A stretch of 33,652 nucleotides of DNA from Roseibacillus sp. (lineage in GTDB: Bacteria; Verrucomicrobiota; Verrucomicrobiia; Verrucomicrobiales; Akkermansiaceae). Shown in pieces: positions 1 to 7,143 of the stretch. Below the pieces are notes generated by a model that had not been told where the DNA came from, ran no database searches, and saw only the letters and a list, made by a program, of their open reading frames with translations. The stretch is from NCBI GenBank assembly GCA_002709395.1, contig PAQU01000003.1:34120-67771 (forward strand). Direction: 5' to 3'. The position numbers and the translations under genes are program-made. Position 1 is the stretch's first letter, and each line of letters starts with the position of its first letter.

Positions 1-2247
1 GGGGACAAGGAAGACATCTCCCATACCCTCCTCTCCTTCCGCAATCTCGGCGACCCTGCCAAGCCCGCCGGGGAACAGGACATCTACGATCACACCATGG
101 AACTCTCCTTCCCCCATGACCACTATCTCACTTCCAGTCTGGTCTGGGCCCGGGATGGGCAGGCGCTTCATTGCACACTCAAGAAATGGGAGAACAAGCC
201 CAAGGACTTTCCTTCCCCTCCCACGCCAACCGGAAAAGAGGAAAAAGAACGTCAGGACAGGAAGAAGAAGGGCAACGAAAGGAAGAATCCTGCCGAAAAT
301 CCCGTCCAGGAAAAGACCCCACAGGCCAAGGAAAGCAAGGAAGGCTCCGCGATTAAAAAACCCAAGCCAGAGGCCCCGGCAAAAACCCTCCGGCAGACCC
401 TCACCACCCCTTCCAACGTTGAGGTCTGGCACTCCCGGGACGCGACCATCATGCCCCGGCAGAAAAAGGAGGCCTCCTCCCGCAGGAATCCTGCCCGCAA
501 GGCGATCTGGTGGATCACAGATGGCAAACTCGTCCAGCTTGAGAGCGAATTGACCGAACGGGTCACCATCATGAAGAGCGGACGCCGGGCCATCGGACTG
601 GACGCCTCCCCACACGAGCGCTCCGCCATGTTCGGGCCCAGCCTCCATGACGTCTACGCCATCAACACTGCCAATGGAAAACGCAACCGCATCCTGAAGG
701 GGGTCAAGTTCACGCTCTCCACCAGCCCGGACGGCCGCTTCCTTCTCTTTCTGCGCAAGGGACAGGTCTGGAGTCATGATCTCAGGAACGGCAAGCAGCA
801 CAACCTCACGGGCAGGCTGAAGACCTCCTTCGTGGACCAGAAAGATGACACCCTTGCGGTGGAAAAGCGCCCCTTTGGTAATGGAGTGTGGCTCACCGAC
901 AGCTCTGCCGTCCTTCTTTATGACCGCTTCGACATCTGGCTCCTCGAGCCGCGGGGAGAGGGTGCCCGCAAGTTGACCGACGGCCGGAAGCAGGAGATCC
1001 GGCACCGTCTGTCGCGGGCGAGTTTCCATGAGGGGAATGACGGGGCTATCGCCGCGGGGGACCGCCTCTACATCGGCCTCTCCGGTGAACGTACCAAAAA
1101 ATCCGGATACGGGACCCTCACCCTCGGCAACAAGAAGCATCCCGGCGTCGACTGGGAAACCCATGTTTTTGAGGATGCACTTCTCCTCTACCTTGACCGC
1201 GCCCGGGATGCCGAGGTCTTCACCTTCACCCGGGAACGAACTGATCAATCCCGCAATCTTTTCCTCTCCGGGCCCGGGTTGGAGTCCCCCCGCCAGGTTA
1301 CCGCAACCAATGAGTTCCAGAAAAACTACCACTGGGGGCGCTCCGAACTCGTCAACTTCCAGAACAAGCAGGGCGTTCCACTTCAGGGCATGCTCACCTA
1401 TCCCGCAGGATACCGGAAAGGGAAGAAATATCCCATGATCGTCTATATCTACGAGAAACGATCTCAGGACCTGCACCGCTACTACACCCCGAGTGAGAAG
1501 CACCCCTATAACCCCTGTGTCTTCTCGGCTGAGGGCTATTTCGTGTTCCAACCCGACATTGTCTATCAACCCCAGAAACCCGGGATCTCAGCCGTGGACT
1601 GCGTGGTTCCGGCAGTCGAAAAGGTCCTCAAGACAGGAATGGTTGATTCCCGGAGAGTCGGCCTGATGGGTCATTCCTGGGGTGCCTACCAGACCTCCTT
1701 CATCGTCACCCGGACCGACCTCTTCTCGGCCGCGGTAGCCGGGGCTCCCCTCACCGACCTGATGAGCATGTCGGTAAGTGTTTACTGGAATTCCGGGGGC
1801 ACCAACGCCCGCATCTTCGCGCAATCACAGGGACGCATGAACAAACCCTTCTGGCGGGATGCTGATAATTACGCCCGCAATTCTCCCATTCACGGACTGG
1901 ATACCCTCAATACCCCCCTCCTCATCGCTTTCGGGGACAAGGATGGGGCTGTTGACTGGGACCAGGGTATCGAGATGTACAATGCCGCCCGTTGGGCCGG
2001 GAAGGACGATGTCGTCCTCCTCGTTTATCCGGGTGAGAATCACGGCCTGCGCAAGGAGGAGAACATGGTCGACTATCACTACCGCGTCAGGGAGTGGATG
2101 GCTCACTTCCTCAAGGACGAAACCGGCAGGAAGTGGATCACCGAGGGCAAATCTTTCCTGGAGCGCGAAAAGGAAAAGGAAGAGCTAAAGAAAAAGAACA
2201 ACTCGAAACCTGCCCCTGGCAAAACGCCAGCGGAAGGAGGAAAGTAA
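1..2247 (+). CDS. S9 family prolyl oligopeptidase-type serine peptidase (5' end outside window)
   Basis: The reading frame is already open at base 1, so the N-terminus lies upstream; the first in-window ATG (97) is internal. The C-terminal part is an alpha/beta-hydrolase of the S9 (DPP4/acylaminoacyl peptidase-like) type: nucleophile motif GHSWGAY with Ser codon 1675-1677, acid Asp at 1942-1944 in GDKDGAVDW, and His at 2041-2043 in ENHGLRK. Upstream sequence (residues such as WHSRDATIMPRQ and LTDSSAVLLYDRFDIWLLEP) fits the beta-propeller of the family. Expected role is cleavage of short peptides, probably in the periplasm, but the signal peptide cannot be seen. Odd features are a Lys/Glu/Pro-rich low-complexity insertion around 226-400 inside the propeller and a Lys/Glu-rich tail after the catalytic domain. 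The family call is firm; substrate is unknown. Confidence 0.93.
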   Translation, partial: GDKEDISHTLLSFRNLGDPAKPAGEQDIYDHTMELSFPHDHYLTSSLVWARDGQALHCTLKKWENKPKDFPSPPTPTGKEEKERQDRKKKGNERKNPAENPVQEKTPQAKESKEGSAIKKPKPEAPAKTLRQTLTTPSNVEVWHSRDATIMPRQKKEASSRRNPARKAIWWITDGKLVQLESELTERVTIMKSGRRAIGLDASPHERSAMFGPSLHDVYAINTANGKRNRILKGVKFTLSTSPDGRFLLFLRKGQVWSHDLRNGKQHNLTGRLKTSFVDQKDDTLAVEKRPFGNGVWLTDSSAVLLYDRFDIWLLEPRGEGARKLTDGRKQEIRHRLSRASFHEGNDGAIAAGDRLYIGLSGERTKKSGYGTLTLGNKKHPGVDWETHVFEDALLLYLDRARDAEVFTFTRERTDQSRNLFLSGPGLESPRQVTATNEFQKNYHWGRSELVNFQNKQGVPLQGMLTYPAGYRKGKKYPMIVYIYEKRSQDLHRYYTPSEKHPYNPCVFSAEGYFVFQPDIVYQPQKPGISAVDCVVPAVEKVLKTGMVDSRRVGLMGHSWGAYQTSFIVTRTDLFSAAVAGAPLTDLMSMSVSVYWNSGGTNARIFAQSQGRMNKPFWRDADNYARNSPIHGLDTLNTPLLIAFGDKDGAVDWDQGIEMYNAARWAGKDDVVLLVYPGENHGLRKEENMVDYHYRVREWMAHFLKDETGRKWITEGKSFLEREKEKEELKKKNNSKPAPGKTPAEGGK

Positions 2248-2407
2248 CCCCGATCCGGGACATTGCCAGGCAGGAAGACGAGGTGCTTCAGTTCGGCAGT
2301 TCCGACCCGGAGACGCTGGTCTCCTTCCTCGAGAAGTGAAATACCTTCTTCCGAGAGCAGACCAGTTTCAGACCCTCATGCATTTGCGTCGACCGGAGCC
2401 TCTGCCT

Positions 2408-2911
2408 TCAGTCAAAGAGGCCGGGTTCCTCTCCCGCAAGTTGCTCCTGTTCCAGGTAGCCTTCATCGGAAGGCAGGTCGTCGCCTTCCGCAGCAGCTAC
2501 CGCAAGGAAATCGCAACGTTCGTTTTCGACATGGCCCGCATGGCCTTTGACCCACTGCCAGTGCAGTTCATGCTGCCCGCATACGACATCGAGACGTTTC
2601 CAAAGGTCCTCATTCCGTAATCGCTGCCCAGGCCCCCGTCGCCAGCCGAGGCCCTTCCATTTTTGCAACCAGCCGCGAGTCATCGCATTGACGAGGTATC
2701 TTGAATCCGACGAGACCATTACCCGGCAGGGCTGTTTCAATTCTTCAAGCCCCGCGATAGCAGCAAGTAATTCCATGCGGTTGTTGGTCGTGCGGGCGAA
2801 TCCCCCGCTCAGTTCCCTCCGGTGCGTCCCGGACTTGAGAACGACGCCATAGCCTCCGGGACCGGGGTTTCCCCGGCAGGCACCATCCGTAAAGATCTCA
2901 ACCTCCTTCAA
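2408..2911 (-). CDS. rnhA: Ribonuclease HI
   Basis: A 167-residue type 1 RNase H that degrades the RNA strand of RNA:DNA hybrids in the cytoplasm (primer and R-loop removal). The catalytic carboxylates are all visible: Asp9 in [14 protein letters not shown], Glu47 in NNRMELLA, Asp69 in SSDSRYLV and Asp134 in ENERCDFLA, plus the flexible-loop His124 in KGHAGH. The start is a TTG at 2911; it gives the usual family N-terminus ([12 protein letters not shown]), and no ATG is available near it. The enzyme is about 12 residues longer than the E. coli protein because of an acidic C-terminal tail. It is transcribed divergently from the methyltransferase-like gene at 2993. Confidence 0.95.
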   Translation of the reverse strand: MKEVEIFTDGACRGNPGPGGYGVVLKSGTHRRELSGGFARTTNNRMELLAAIAGLEELKQPCRVMVSSDSRYLVNAMTRGWLQKWKGLGWRRGPGQRLRNEDLWKRLDVVCGQHELHWQWVKGHAGHVENERCDFLAVAAAEGDDLPSDEGYLEQEQLAGEEPGLFD

Positions 2912-2932
2912 CGGAACGGATGTTCGGCCAAT

Positions 2933-2942
2933 TCAATATTGA
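2933..2942. promoter_or_regulatory. 10-bp perfect palindrome between divergent rnhA and methyltransferase-like genes
   Basis: TCAATATTGA is its own reverse complement and sits in the 81-bp gap between the two divergent starts (2911 and 2993), where promoters for both genes must lie. It could be a small operator, but a single AT-rich 10-mer can occur by chance and no second copy was seen. Confidence 0.2.
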
Positions 2943-2992
2943 GTCGAGGAATTTGGGGCCACGTATCGACAAGAAGCCCCCACCCGGCCAGA

Positions 2993-3658
2993 ATGCCTGC
3001 CATGGCTCTGGAGGAGATCCCCCTGCATCTTGCCCAGGACGAACTTCCTGCCCCGGTCTCTGCCCTGATCGAGGACGCTAACCTGAGGCTCGATGAGCTC
3101 TTCTCCTCCAACCGTAACCGCAGGGTTCCGCGCTTTCTCCCCAGTGATCCCATTCTCCTTTTCAGGGCGCTGCAGTTCCTCACTTGCAAGGGAATTCCCC
3201 CCGGGCGCACCTTCTGTGAATGGGGCAGCGGCTTTGGCGTAGGGGCCTGCCTGGCCTCTCTCCTGGGCTACCGTGCCTATGGATTGGAAATTGAGGAGGA
3301 CCTCGTCACCCTTGCAAGACAGCTGGCCAGCGACCACGGAATTGCAGTCGACAATCTATGCACCAGTTATTTTCCCGAAGGCTACGGGTCCTACCCGGCG
3401 CAGGGGGGAGCTGAATTGATGACCCCGGAGCCTGATTCCCACTGGGAAGACGCCTCGGCCATCGTTGCTCCCTACGAGGGGATGGACTGCGAGGTAGACG
3501 AGATCGACGTATTCTATGTCTACCCCTGGCCCGGTGAACAGGAACTCATGCACAATCTCTTCGATGCGGTGGCCACTGATGGGGCCGTCCTGATTGCCTA
3601 CTATGGGGACAAGGATATTGCCGCCTACCGCAAAACGCTTACCGACTCATGGGAATAG
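2993..3658 (+). CDS. Class I SAM-dependent methyltransferase-like protein
   Basis: A 221-residue protein with a Rossmann-type SAM-binding start: motif I is EWGSGFGVG at about residues 76-84, followed one strand later by an acidic residue (Glu99 in YGLEI) where class I methyltransferases bind the SAM ribose. A later strand-like stretch (IDVFYVYPWPGEQ) and a hydrophobic segment before the C-terminus (DGAVLIAYYG) match the rest of the fold. The reading frame is open from 2822, but that part overlaps rnhA on the other strand, so the ATG at 2993 (or 3002) is preferred. There is no signal peptide, so it should be cytoplasmic. Substrate is not predictable; catalytic activity itself is inferred from the fold only. 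Confidence 0.75.
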   Translation: MPAMALEEIPLHLAQDELPAPVSALIEDANLRLDELFSSNRNRRVPRFLPSDPILLFRALQFLTCKGIPPGRTFCEWGSGFGVGACLASLLGYRAYGLEIEEDLVTLARQLASDHGIAVDNLCTSYFPEGYGSYPAQGGAELMTPEPDSHWEDASAIVAPYEGMDCEVDEIDVFYVYPWPGEQELMHNLFDAVATDGAVLIAYYGDKDIAAYRKTLTDSWE

Positions 3659-3688
3659 CTATCCGGAAGTCCTTCAGCACAGCCTGCT

Positions 3689-4843
3689 TCAGGCAAAACG
3701 CTGCGGGGAGAGAAATTCTATCTGGTGCGGGGTAGTTCCCTCACAGACCAGGTCTGCCAGCACCTCTCCCATGACCGGGGCAAACTTGTAGCCATGTCCG
3801 CTGAATCCCGCCGCAAGAGTGACGTGCCCATTCCCGGGATATTGCCCAAGCAGGAAATGGCCATCACCACTGTTGGTGTAAAGGCAGGTGCAACTCGCCA
3901 AAAGGGGTCCATCAGCAGCCGGGATCCATTTCCTCAGAACCTCGCGCAGGGAGGCGATCTCCTCGTCACTCGCCCCGACCCTCTGCTTACCAGGGTCCAC
4001 CACCTCCTCCCCCGGGCGATGTAGCGCAATCTTGAAACCTTGTTGGCCAAACTCCGTCATTGGAAAACCGTAGTGCCCGAACGGAGGCTCCGTTTCGATA
4101 AACCAGCAGGGAAAGTTACCGAGAGCAAGGGAGTCGCCAGGTCGATCGCAAGGAGCATCAAACCATGCCAGAACCTGACGTGTAACCGAGAGCTCAACCT
4201 CAAGGTCCCGCAGCATGGGTCCAGACCAGGCTCCGGAGGTCACCACAAGGTGCCCCGTCTCCACCTCCCCTGCAGTCGTCCGAACCGTAACGCTGGACTC
4301 GTTTTCCCGCCAATCGAGAATTTTCTCTCCAGTCCGGATCTCAGCCCCATGCAAAGAGGCCAGATCGCAATGTGCCTGTAGGGCCTTCTCCGGACGAATG
4401 ACCCCGGCATTCTCCTCATAGAACCCAACAATGTCGTGTTCCACCCGGAAATCCGGAAACCGCTGTTCTATCTCGGAAGCTTCCAGCAACTGGTGCTTCA
4501 GTCCGTGTTCGCGGGCTGCTGCCAGCGCCCCGGGAACGATGACCCCATCCCGGGGACCGAGATAAAGGCCTCCAGTCCGATGAAATACTGCCCCCTGCTG
4601 ACCCCCTCCTGATTCATTCAGCTCGTCCCAGAGTTGATAAGCCCTTTGCAGAAGCGGAACGTAATCGGGATGCTCGTGGTAGGACTGACGGATCATCCGT
4701 GAGTACCCGTGATGGGAGCCATGCTCATGAGGGAGTTCAAACTGCTCGATTCCAAGTACCCGCACCCCCCGGCGGGCAAGATGACAGCAAGCCGCAGACC
4801 CCATGGACCCTACCCCGGCTACGATAACATCGAAGGCTTTCAA
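3689..4843 (-). CDS. Monomeric sarcosine oxidase / N-methyl amino acid oxidase family flavoprotein
   Basis: A 384-residue FAD enzyme of the MSOX/MTOX family, which oxidises N-methyl amino acids to the amino acid, formaldehyde and hydrogen peroxide. The dinucleotide-binding GxGxxG is at residues 10-15 (GVGSMG), followed by the Glu that binds the ribose (GIEQFELPHE) and the family's HGYSRMIRQSY segment. The Cys for covalent FAD attachment is Cys320 in TCLYTNSGDGHF, and GFSGHGYKFAP near the C-terminus is typical. The start is a TTG at 4843, three bases after the omega-amidase stop, with an AAGGGG ribosome-binding site inside the end of that gene, so the two are probably translationally coupled. 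Substrate could be sarcosine or another secondary amine; the family is certain, the substrate is not. Confidence 0.9.
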   Translation of the reverse strand: MKAFDVIVAGVGSMGSAACCHLARRGVRVLGIEQFELPHEHGSHHGYSRMIRQSYHEHPDYVPLLQRAYQLWDELNESGGGQQGAVFHRTGGLYLGPRDGVIVPGALAAAREHGLKHQLLEASEIEQRFPDFRVEHDIVGFYEENAGVIRPEKALQAHCDLASLHGAEIRTGEKILDWRENESSVTVRTTAGEVETGHLVVTSGAWSGPMLRDLEVELSVTRQVLAWFDAPCDRPGDSLALGNFPCWFIETEPPFGHYGFPMTEFGQQGFKIALHRPGEEVVDPGKQRVGASDEEIASLREVLRKWIPAADGPLLASCTCLYTNSGDGHFLLGQYPGNGHVTLAAGFSGHGYKFAPVMGEVLADLVCEGTTPHQIEFLSPQRFA

Positions 4844-4846
4844 CGG

Positions 4847-5614
4847 TTACCCCTTGATGTCATCCAGGGCAGGGAATTCCCTCCGCCAGGCAACCAGCCC
4901 GGAGTAATCCAGTTCATGGCAAAGCACTGCCTCGGAATCACCAGCTTCCGCCTGGACTACCCCATGGTGATCAATGATACGTGATCCACCGGGGTAACGG
5001 AACTGGGGATCGCATCCCACCCGGTTGACGCCAACCACACAGGCAAGGTTCTCGATGGCACGCGCCTCCAGAAGAGCCTTCCAGTGCCGCAGGCGTGCAT
5101 CTGGCCAGTTTGCGCTCACGGTAAAAAGATCCGCCCCGTTACGCACTCCCTTCCGAAAAAGCTCCGGAAACCGGAGGTCGTAACAGATTAACGGGCACAC
5201 CGTGAAATCATGCCAGCGGAACATGGCTAACCCGTCCCCCGGAAGATAGTGTCTGGATTCTTCCGTGTAGGAGAATGTATAATTCTTCTGATAAAGAGCC
5301 ACCGGGCGCCCGGAAGGGTCGTAGACCGCCAGCTCATTACGACCCATCGACGAGGAAGGGTCCCTGCTCACGAGCCCTCCGATGACATGGCTCTCATATT
5401 GCCAGGCCAGGGACGAGAGAAACTTCTCCGTCTCGCTCTCCCTGCCCTCGGCCAGCTTTGCAACATCCATGCTGAATCCGGTGGCAAACATCTCCGGAAG
5501 CACGATAAGCGACCCCGGAGACACTGCCGAGCCCGTGAGCAGGCGCCGGACCGTGTCAAAATTCTCCTCCCGGTTCTCCCAGGAGATATCATACTGAAGG
5601 GCTACAACATTCAT
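4847..5614 (-). CDS. Omega-amidase (YafV/NIT2-type carbon-nitrogen hydrolase)
   Basis: A 255-residue nitrilase-superfamily amidase. The catalytic triad is visible: Glu41 in LPEMFATGF, Lys110 in YQKNYTF and Cys144 in PLICYDLRFPELF. The GFSMD and RHYLPGD segments favour the omega-amidase (YafV/NIT2) branch, whose members hydrolyse 2-oxoglutaramate or 2-oxosuccinamate and take part in methionine-salvage transamination and repair. It has no signal peptide and should be cytoplasmic. The ATG at 5614 has an AGAGGA ribosome-binding site eight bases upstream. It precedes the sarcosine-oxidase-like gene with a three-base gap, which places both in one transcript concerned with amino-nitrogen turnover; that link is inferred. 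Confidence 0.9.
   Translation of the reverse strand: MNVVALQYDISWENREENFDTVRRLLTGSAVSPGSLIVLPEMFATGFSMDVAKLAEGRESETEKFLSSLAWQYESHVIGGLVSRDPSSSMGRNELAVYDPSGRPVALYQKNYTFSYTEESRHYLPGDGLAMFRWHDFTVCPLICYDLRFPELFRKGVRNGADLFTVSANWPDARLRHWKALLEARAIENLACVVGVNRVGCDPQFRYPGGSRIIDHHGVVQAEAGDSEAVLCHELDYSGLVAWRREFPALDDIKG
4850..4855 (-). promoter_or_regulatory. Ribosome binding site for the sarcosine-oxidase-like gene
   Basis: AAGGGG on the minus strand lies six bases before the TTG at 4843 and is embedded in the final codons of the omega-amidase gene. It supports the TTG start and suggests coupled translation of the two genes. Confidence 0.6.
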
Positions 5615-5622
5615 CTATGAGG

Positions 5623-5628
5623 TCCTCT
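5623..5628 (-). promoter_or_regulatory. Ribosome binding site for the omega-amidase
   Basis: AGAGGA on the minus strand is eight bases before the ATG at 5614. It stands out because most genes in this window have no recognisable Shine-Dalgarno sequence. Confidence 0.6.
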
Positions 5629-5701
5629 TTCCAAACGCGGGAACCCGCTTCCGCTCTTCCCCACTGGAGGCATTTTCAAGATCCACTCCATACCCCTGCA
5701 G

Positions 5702-6064
5702 CTAACTCTTGAGACCACCCTGATAATCCCACCAGGTTGGGTTGAGTTCTCCAAAGGGCTCCTTGAGCTTCTCCAGCTCAGCGGCCGGTCCGTGTACCTC
5801 AATCCGGGTAATTTCAACCAATTGGAAAAGCTGATCGAGCTCAGGCCCTACGTTCTCAACATGGGCAAGGGCCCCTTCGGCACCCACATACCCTTCACGA
5901 CAGAACAATTCATCTCCATTCATGGTGAAATCATAGTAGAGGGCCGCTTCCTCCTCTTCCACTTTCGCAATAAACGCAGGCAGGAGGGCCTTCACCTGGT
6001 CCTCCTTGCCCTCATGGATCTTGAAATAAGGGTGTATGCTGACGACATTCCGGTGTTCGGCCAT
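5702..6064 (-). CDS. ABM-fold (antibiotic biosynthesis monooxygenase-like) small protein
   Basis: A 120-residue protein with the layout of the dimeric alpha-beta-barrel ABM superfamily: an N-terminal strand with VVSIHPYFKI, a helix HEGKEDQVKALLPAFIAKVE, then EEEAALYYDFTMNGDELFCR and EGYVGAEGALAHVENVG, where the Glu-x-Tyr and Ala-His-x-x-x pattern is typical. Related proteins include putative quinol monooxygenases and many of unknown role. It lacks a signal peptide. It is 87 bases upstream of the omega-amidase on the same strand and could share its transcript. The ATG at 6064 has no clear ribosome-binding site. The fold is likely; the reaction is unknown. Confidence 0.7.
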   Translation of the reverse strand: MAEHRNVVSIHPYFKIHEGKEDQVKALLPAFIAKVEEEEAALYYDFTMNGDELFCREGYVGAEGALAHVENVGPELDQLFQLVEITRIEVHGPAAELEKLKEPFGELNPTWWDYQGGLKS

Positions 6065-6119
6065 ACGCTGAGATTCGGGGCATCACTTCCGTGAAGCAAG
6101 GGCGAAACACCCCACTCCC

Positions 6120-6159
6120 ATCTACAAAAGAGAACCGCGCCCCAGAAGGAGCGCGGCTC
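6120..6159 (-). terminator. Rho-independent terminator after the HU-family gene
   Basis: On the minus strand a GC-rich nine-base-pair stem (GAGCCGCGC at 6159-6151 with GCGCGGTTC at 6140-6132, one G-U pair) encloses a ten-base loop and is followed by TCTTTTG. It lies 27 bases past the HU stop codon, so it separates HU from the downstream ABM-protein gene. Confidence 0.8.
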
Positions 6160-6186
6160 ATAAAGAATCTAACTTTCAGTCGCGGA

Positions 6187-6501
6187 CTAGGCGACCATGT
6201 CTTTCAGGTTCTTAAGTGGGCGAACCTTGACAACCCTGCGGGCCGGCTTGGCGCTCACTTCCATCATCTCACCGGGCTTGAACGGATTCGGACGGGTAGT
6301 CGCCTCCGTAGCCGGCTTGTCCTGCACAACGATCTTGCAAAGGCCAGGGATCGTAAACTGTCCCGGTCCACCCCTGCTCACTCCCTTATTGATCTCAGCG
6401 CTCAGCGCATCGAGCACCGAGGCAACTTGCTTACGATTGAAGCCGGTAGCTTCGGCAATATTATTGAGGATCTCCGTCTTGGTTGCTGCTTTCTGGGCCA
6501 T
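6187..6501 (-). CDS. HU-family DNA-binding protein
   Basis: A 104-residue histone-like protein that bends and compacts DNA as a dimer. The N-terminal helices (ILNNIAEATGFNRKQVASVL, about residues 11-30), the strand GGPGQFTIPGLCKI and the DNA-contacting arm ending in RRVVKVRPLKNLKDMV match the HU/IHF family. The arm sequence RPNPFKPGEMMEV replaces the usual RNPxTG-type arm core and keeps the intercalating-proline region. The very basic, Lys/Ala-rich start is usual. It is a monocistronic gene, judging by its own terminator at 6120-6159 and a candidate promoter at 6551-6577. The ATG at 6501 has no clear ribosome-binding site. Confidence 0.9.
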   Translation of the reverse strand: MAQKAATKTEILNNIAEATGFNRKQVASVLDALSAEINKGVSRGGPGQFTIPGLCKIVVQDKPATEATTRPNPFKPGEMMEVSAKPARRVVKVRPLKNLKDMVA

Positions 6502-6550
6502 GAATGTTGGTTCTATATTGGTTAATTTCGAATGAAACTTCGGGCTTCAA

Positions 6551-6577
6551 CCCATAAATTTAAGCGGTTTCCGTCAA
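6551..6577 (-). promoter_or_regulatory. Candidate sigma70 promoter for the HU-family gene
   Basis: On the minus strand TTGACG (6577-6572) is followed after 15 bases by TATGGG (6556-6551), about 50 bases before the HU ATG. The -35 box is good; the spacer is short and the -10 box weak, so this is a tentative call. Confidence 0.35.
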
Positions 6578-6948
6578 GCATTTCGCCCCGGTTGTGGTGA
6601 ATAAATTTTTATGCGATCCCTTTCTGGCCCTGTTCTCCCGGAATATGCTCCCCCACTGGAGAGGCTGTTGTGACTGGAGGCGAGAACCTGCTAGCTTCTT
6701 CATGGCGACCCTTAACAAGGAAAATTCCGGCCCTTCCCCCTTGCCACGCCACCTCTCCAAGGAGCATTTCTGGACGGTTCCCCGAAGGAGCCTCTAACAG
6801 AGAGAATCCGCGAAAAGCTCGGAAGAATGGGGCTTCTGCGCTCACTCCTTGCTACGCCCCCCGCTCCCAGAGGCCCTCTGAACGCAGATTCTGAAACTTC
6901 GGCAACCACTTGCGCCAGGGGCCGGAATGACGCCAAGGCCTGTCATTA

Positions 6949-6985
6949 TCTCAGGGCTCTCCTAACCAGCCCTCCCCACCTGAGA
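6949..6985. repeat. Overlapping inverted repeats that could form two alternative hairpins
   Basis: TCTCAGG (6949-6955) can pair with CCTGAGA (6979-6985), and AGGGCT (6953-6958) can pair with AGCCCT (6968-6973). The two stems share bases 6953-6955, so they exclude each other at their base. No T-run follows on either strand, and no gene start is close. Confidence 0.35.
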
Positions 6986-7143
6986 CCTGCGGAATAATTT
7001 TAAAAGATCCGCTCCAGACGACACCAGACCGAGCCAGAAAAAATCTCCGAAATGCTCATGATTTCTCCGCCAAAGGCCCGTAAATCATCCGTTTTTGCAT
7101 GTTTTCTCCCATTTCCCATCTCTTCAGGAGAAATGAGACCCCT

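Larger units (their letters stand above)
6502..7143. other. Non-coding interval of 642 bases
   Basis: This is the only stretch over 300 bases without a supported gene. Short open frames on both strands have no family resemblance, no ribosome-binding site and no sustained codon bias. No tRNA T-loop or rRNA sequence was recognised. It holds the probable HU promoter at its left end, a pair of overlapping inverted repeats at 6949-6985, and an AT-rich patch near 6991-7005. It may contain a small RNA or the remains of a gene, but nothing shows this directly. Confidence 0.6.

Noticed and set aside
2822-2992. Upstream extension of the methyltransferase-like gene to a GTG at 2822
   Set aside because: It would overlap the start of rnhA on the other strand and encodes sequence without methyltransferase resemblance; the ATG at 2993 suits the family better.
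3682-3694. Hairpin GCCTG-CTT-CAGGC as a terminator between the convergent methyltransferase-like and oxidase genes
   Set aside because: The stem is five base pairs, overlaps the oxidase stop codon and has no T-run on either side.
6609-6936. Overlapping short open frames on both strands in the gene-free interval
   Set aside because: No codon bias, no start signals and no similarity to any family I know; they are consistent with chance in GC-rich DNA.
7110-7135. Inverted repeat CATTTC/GAAATG just past the end of the DUF481-like gene as a terminator
   Set aside because: The stem is only six base pairs with a 14-base loop, and the sequence following it on the minus strand is A-rich rather than U-rich.
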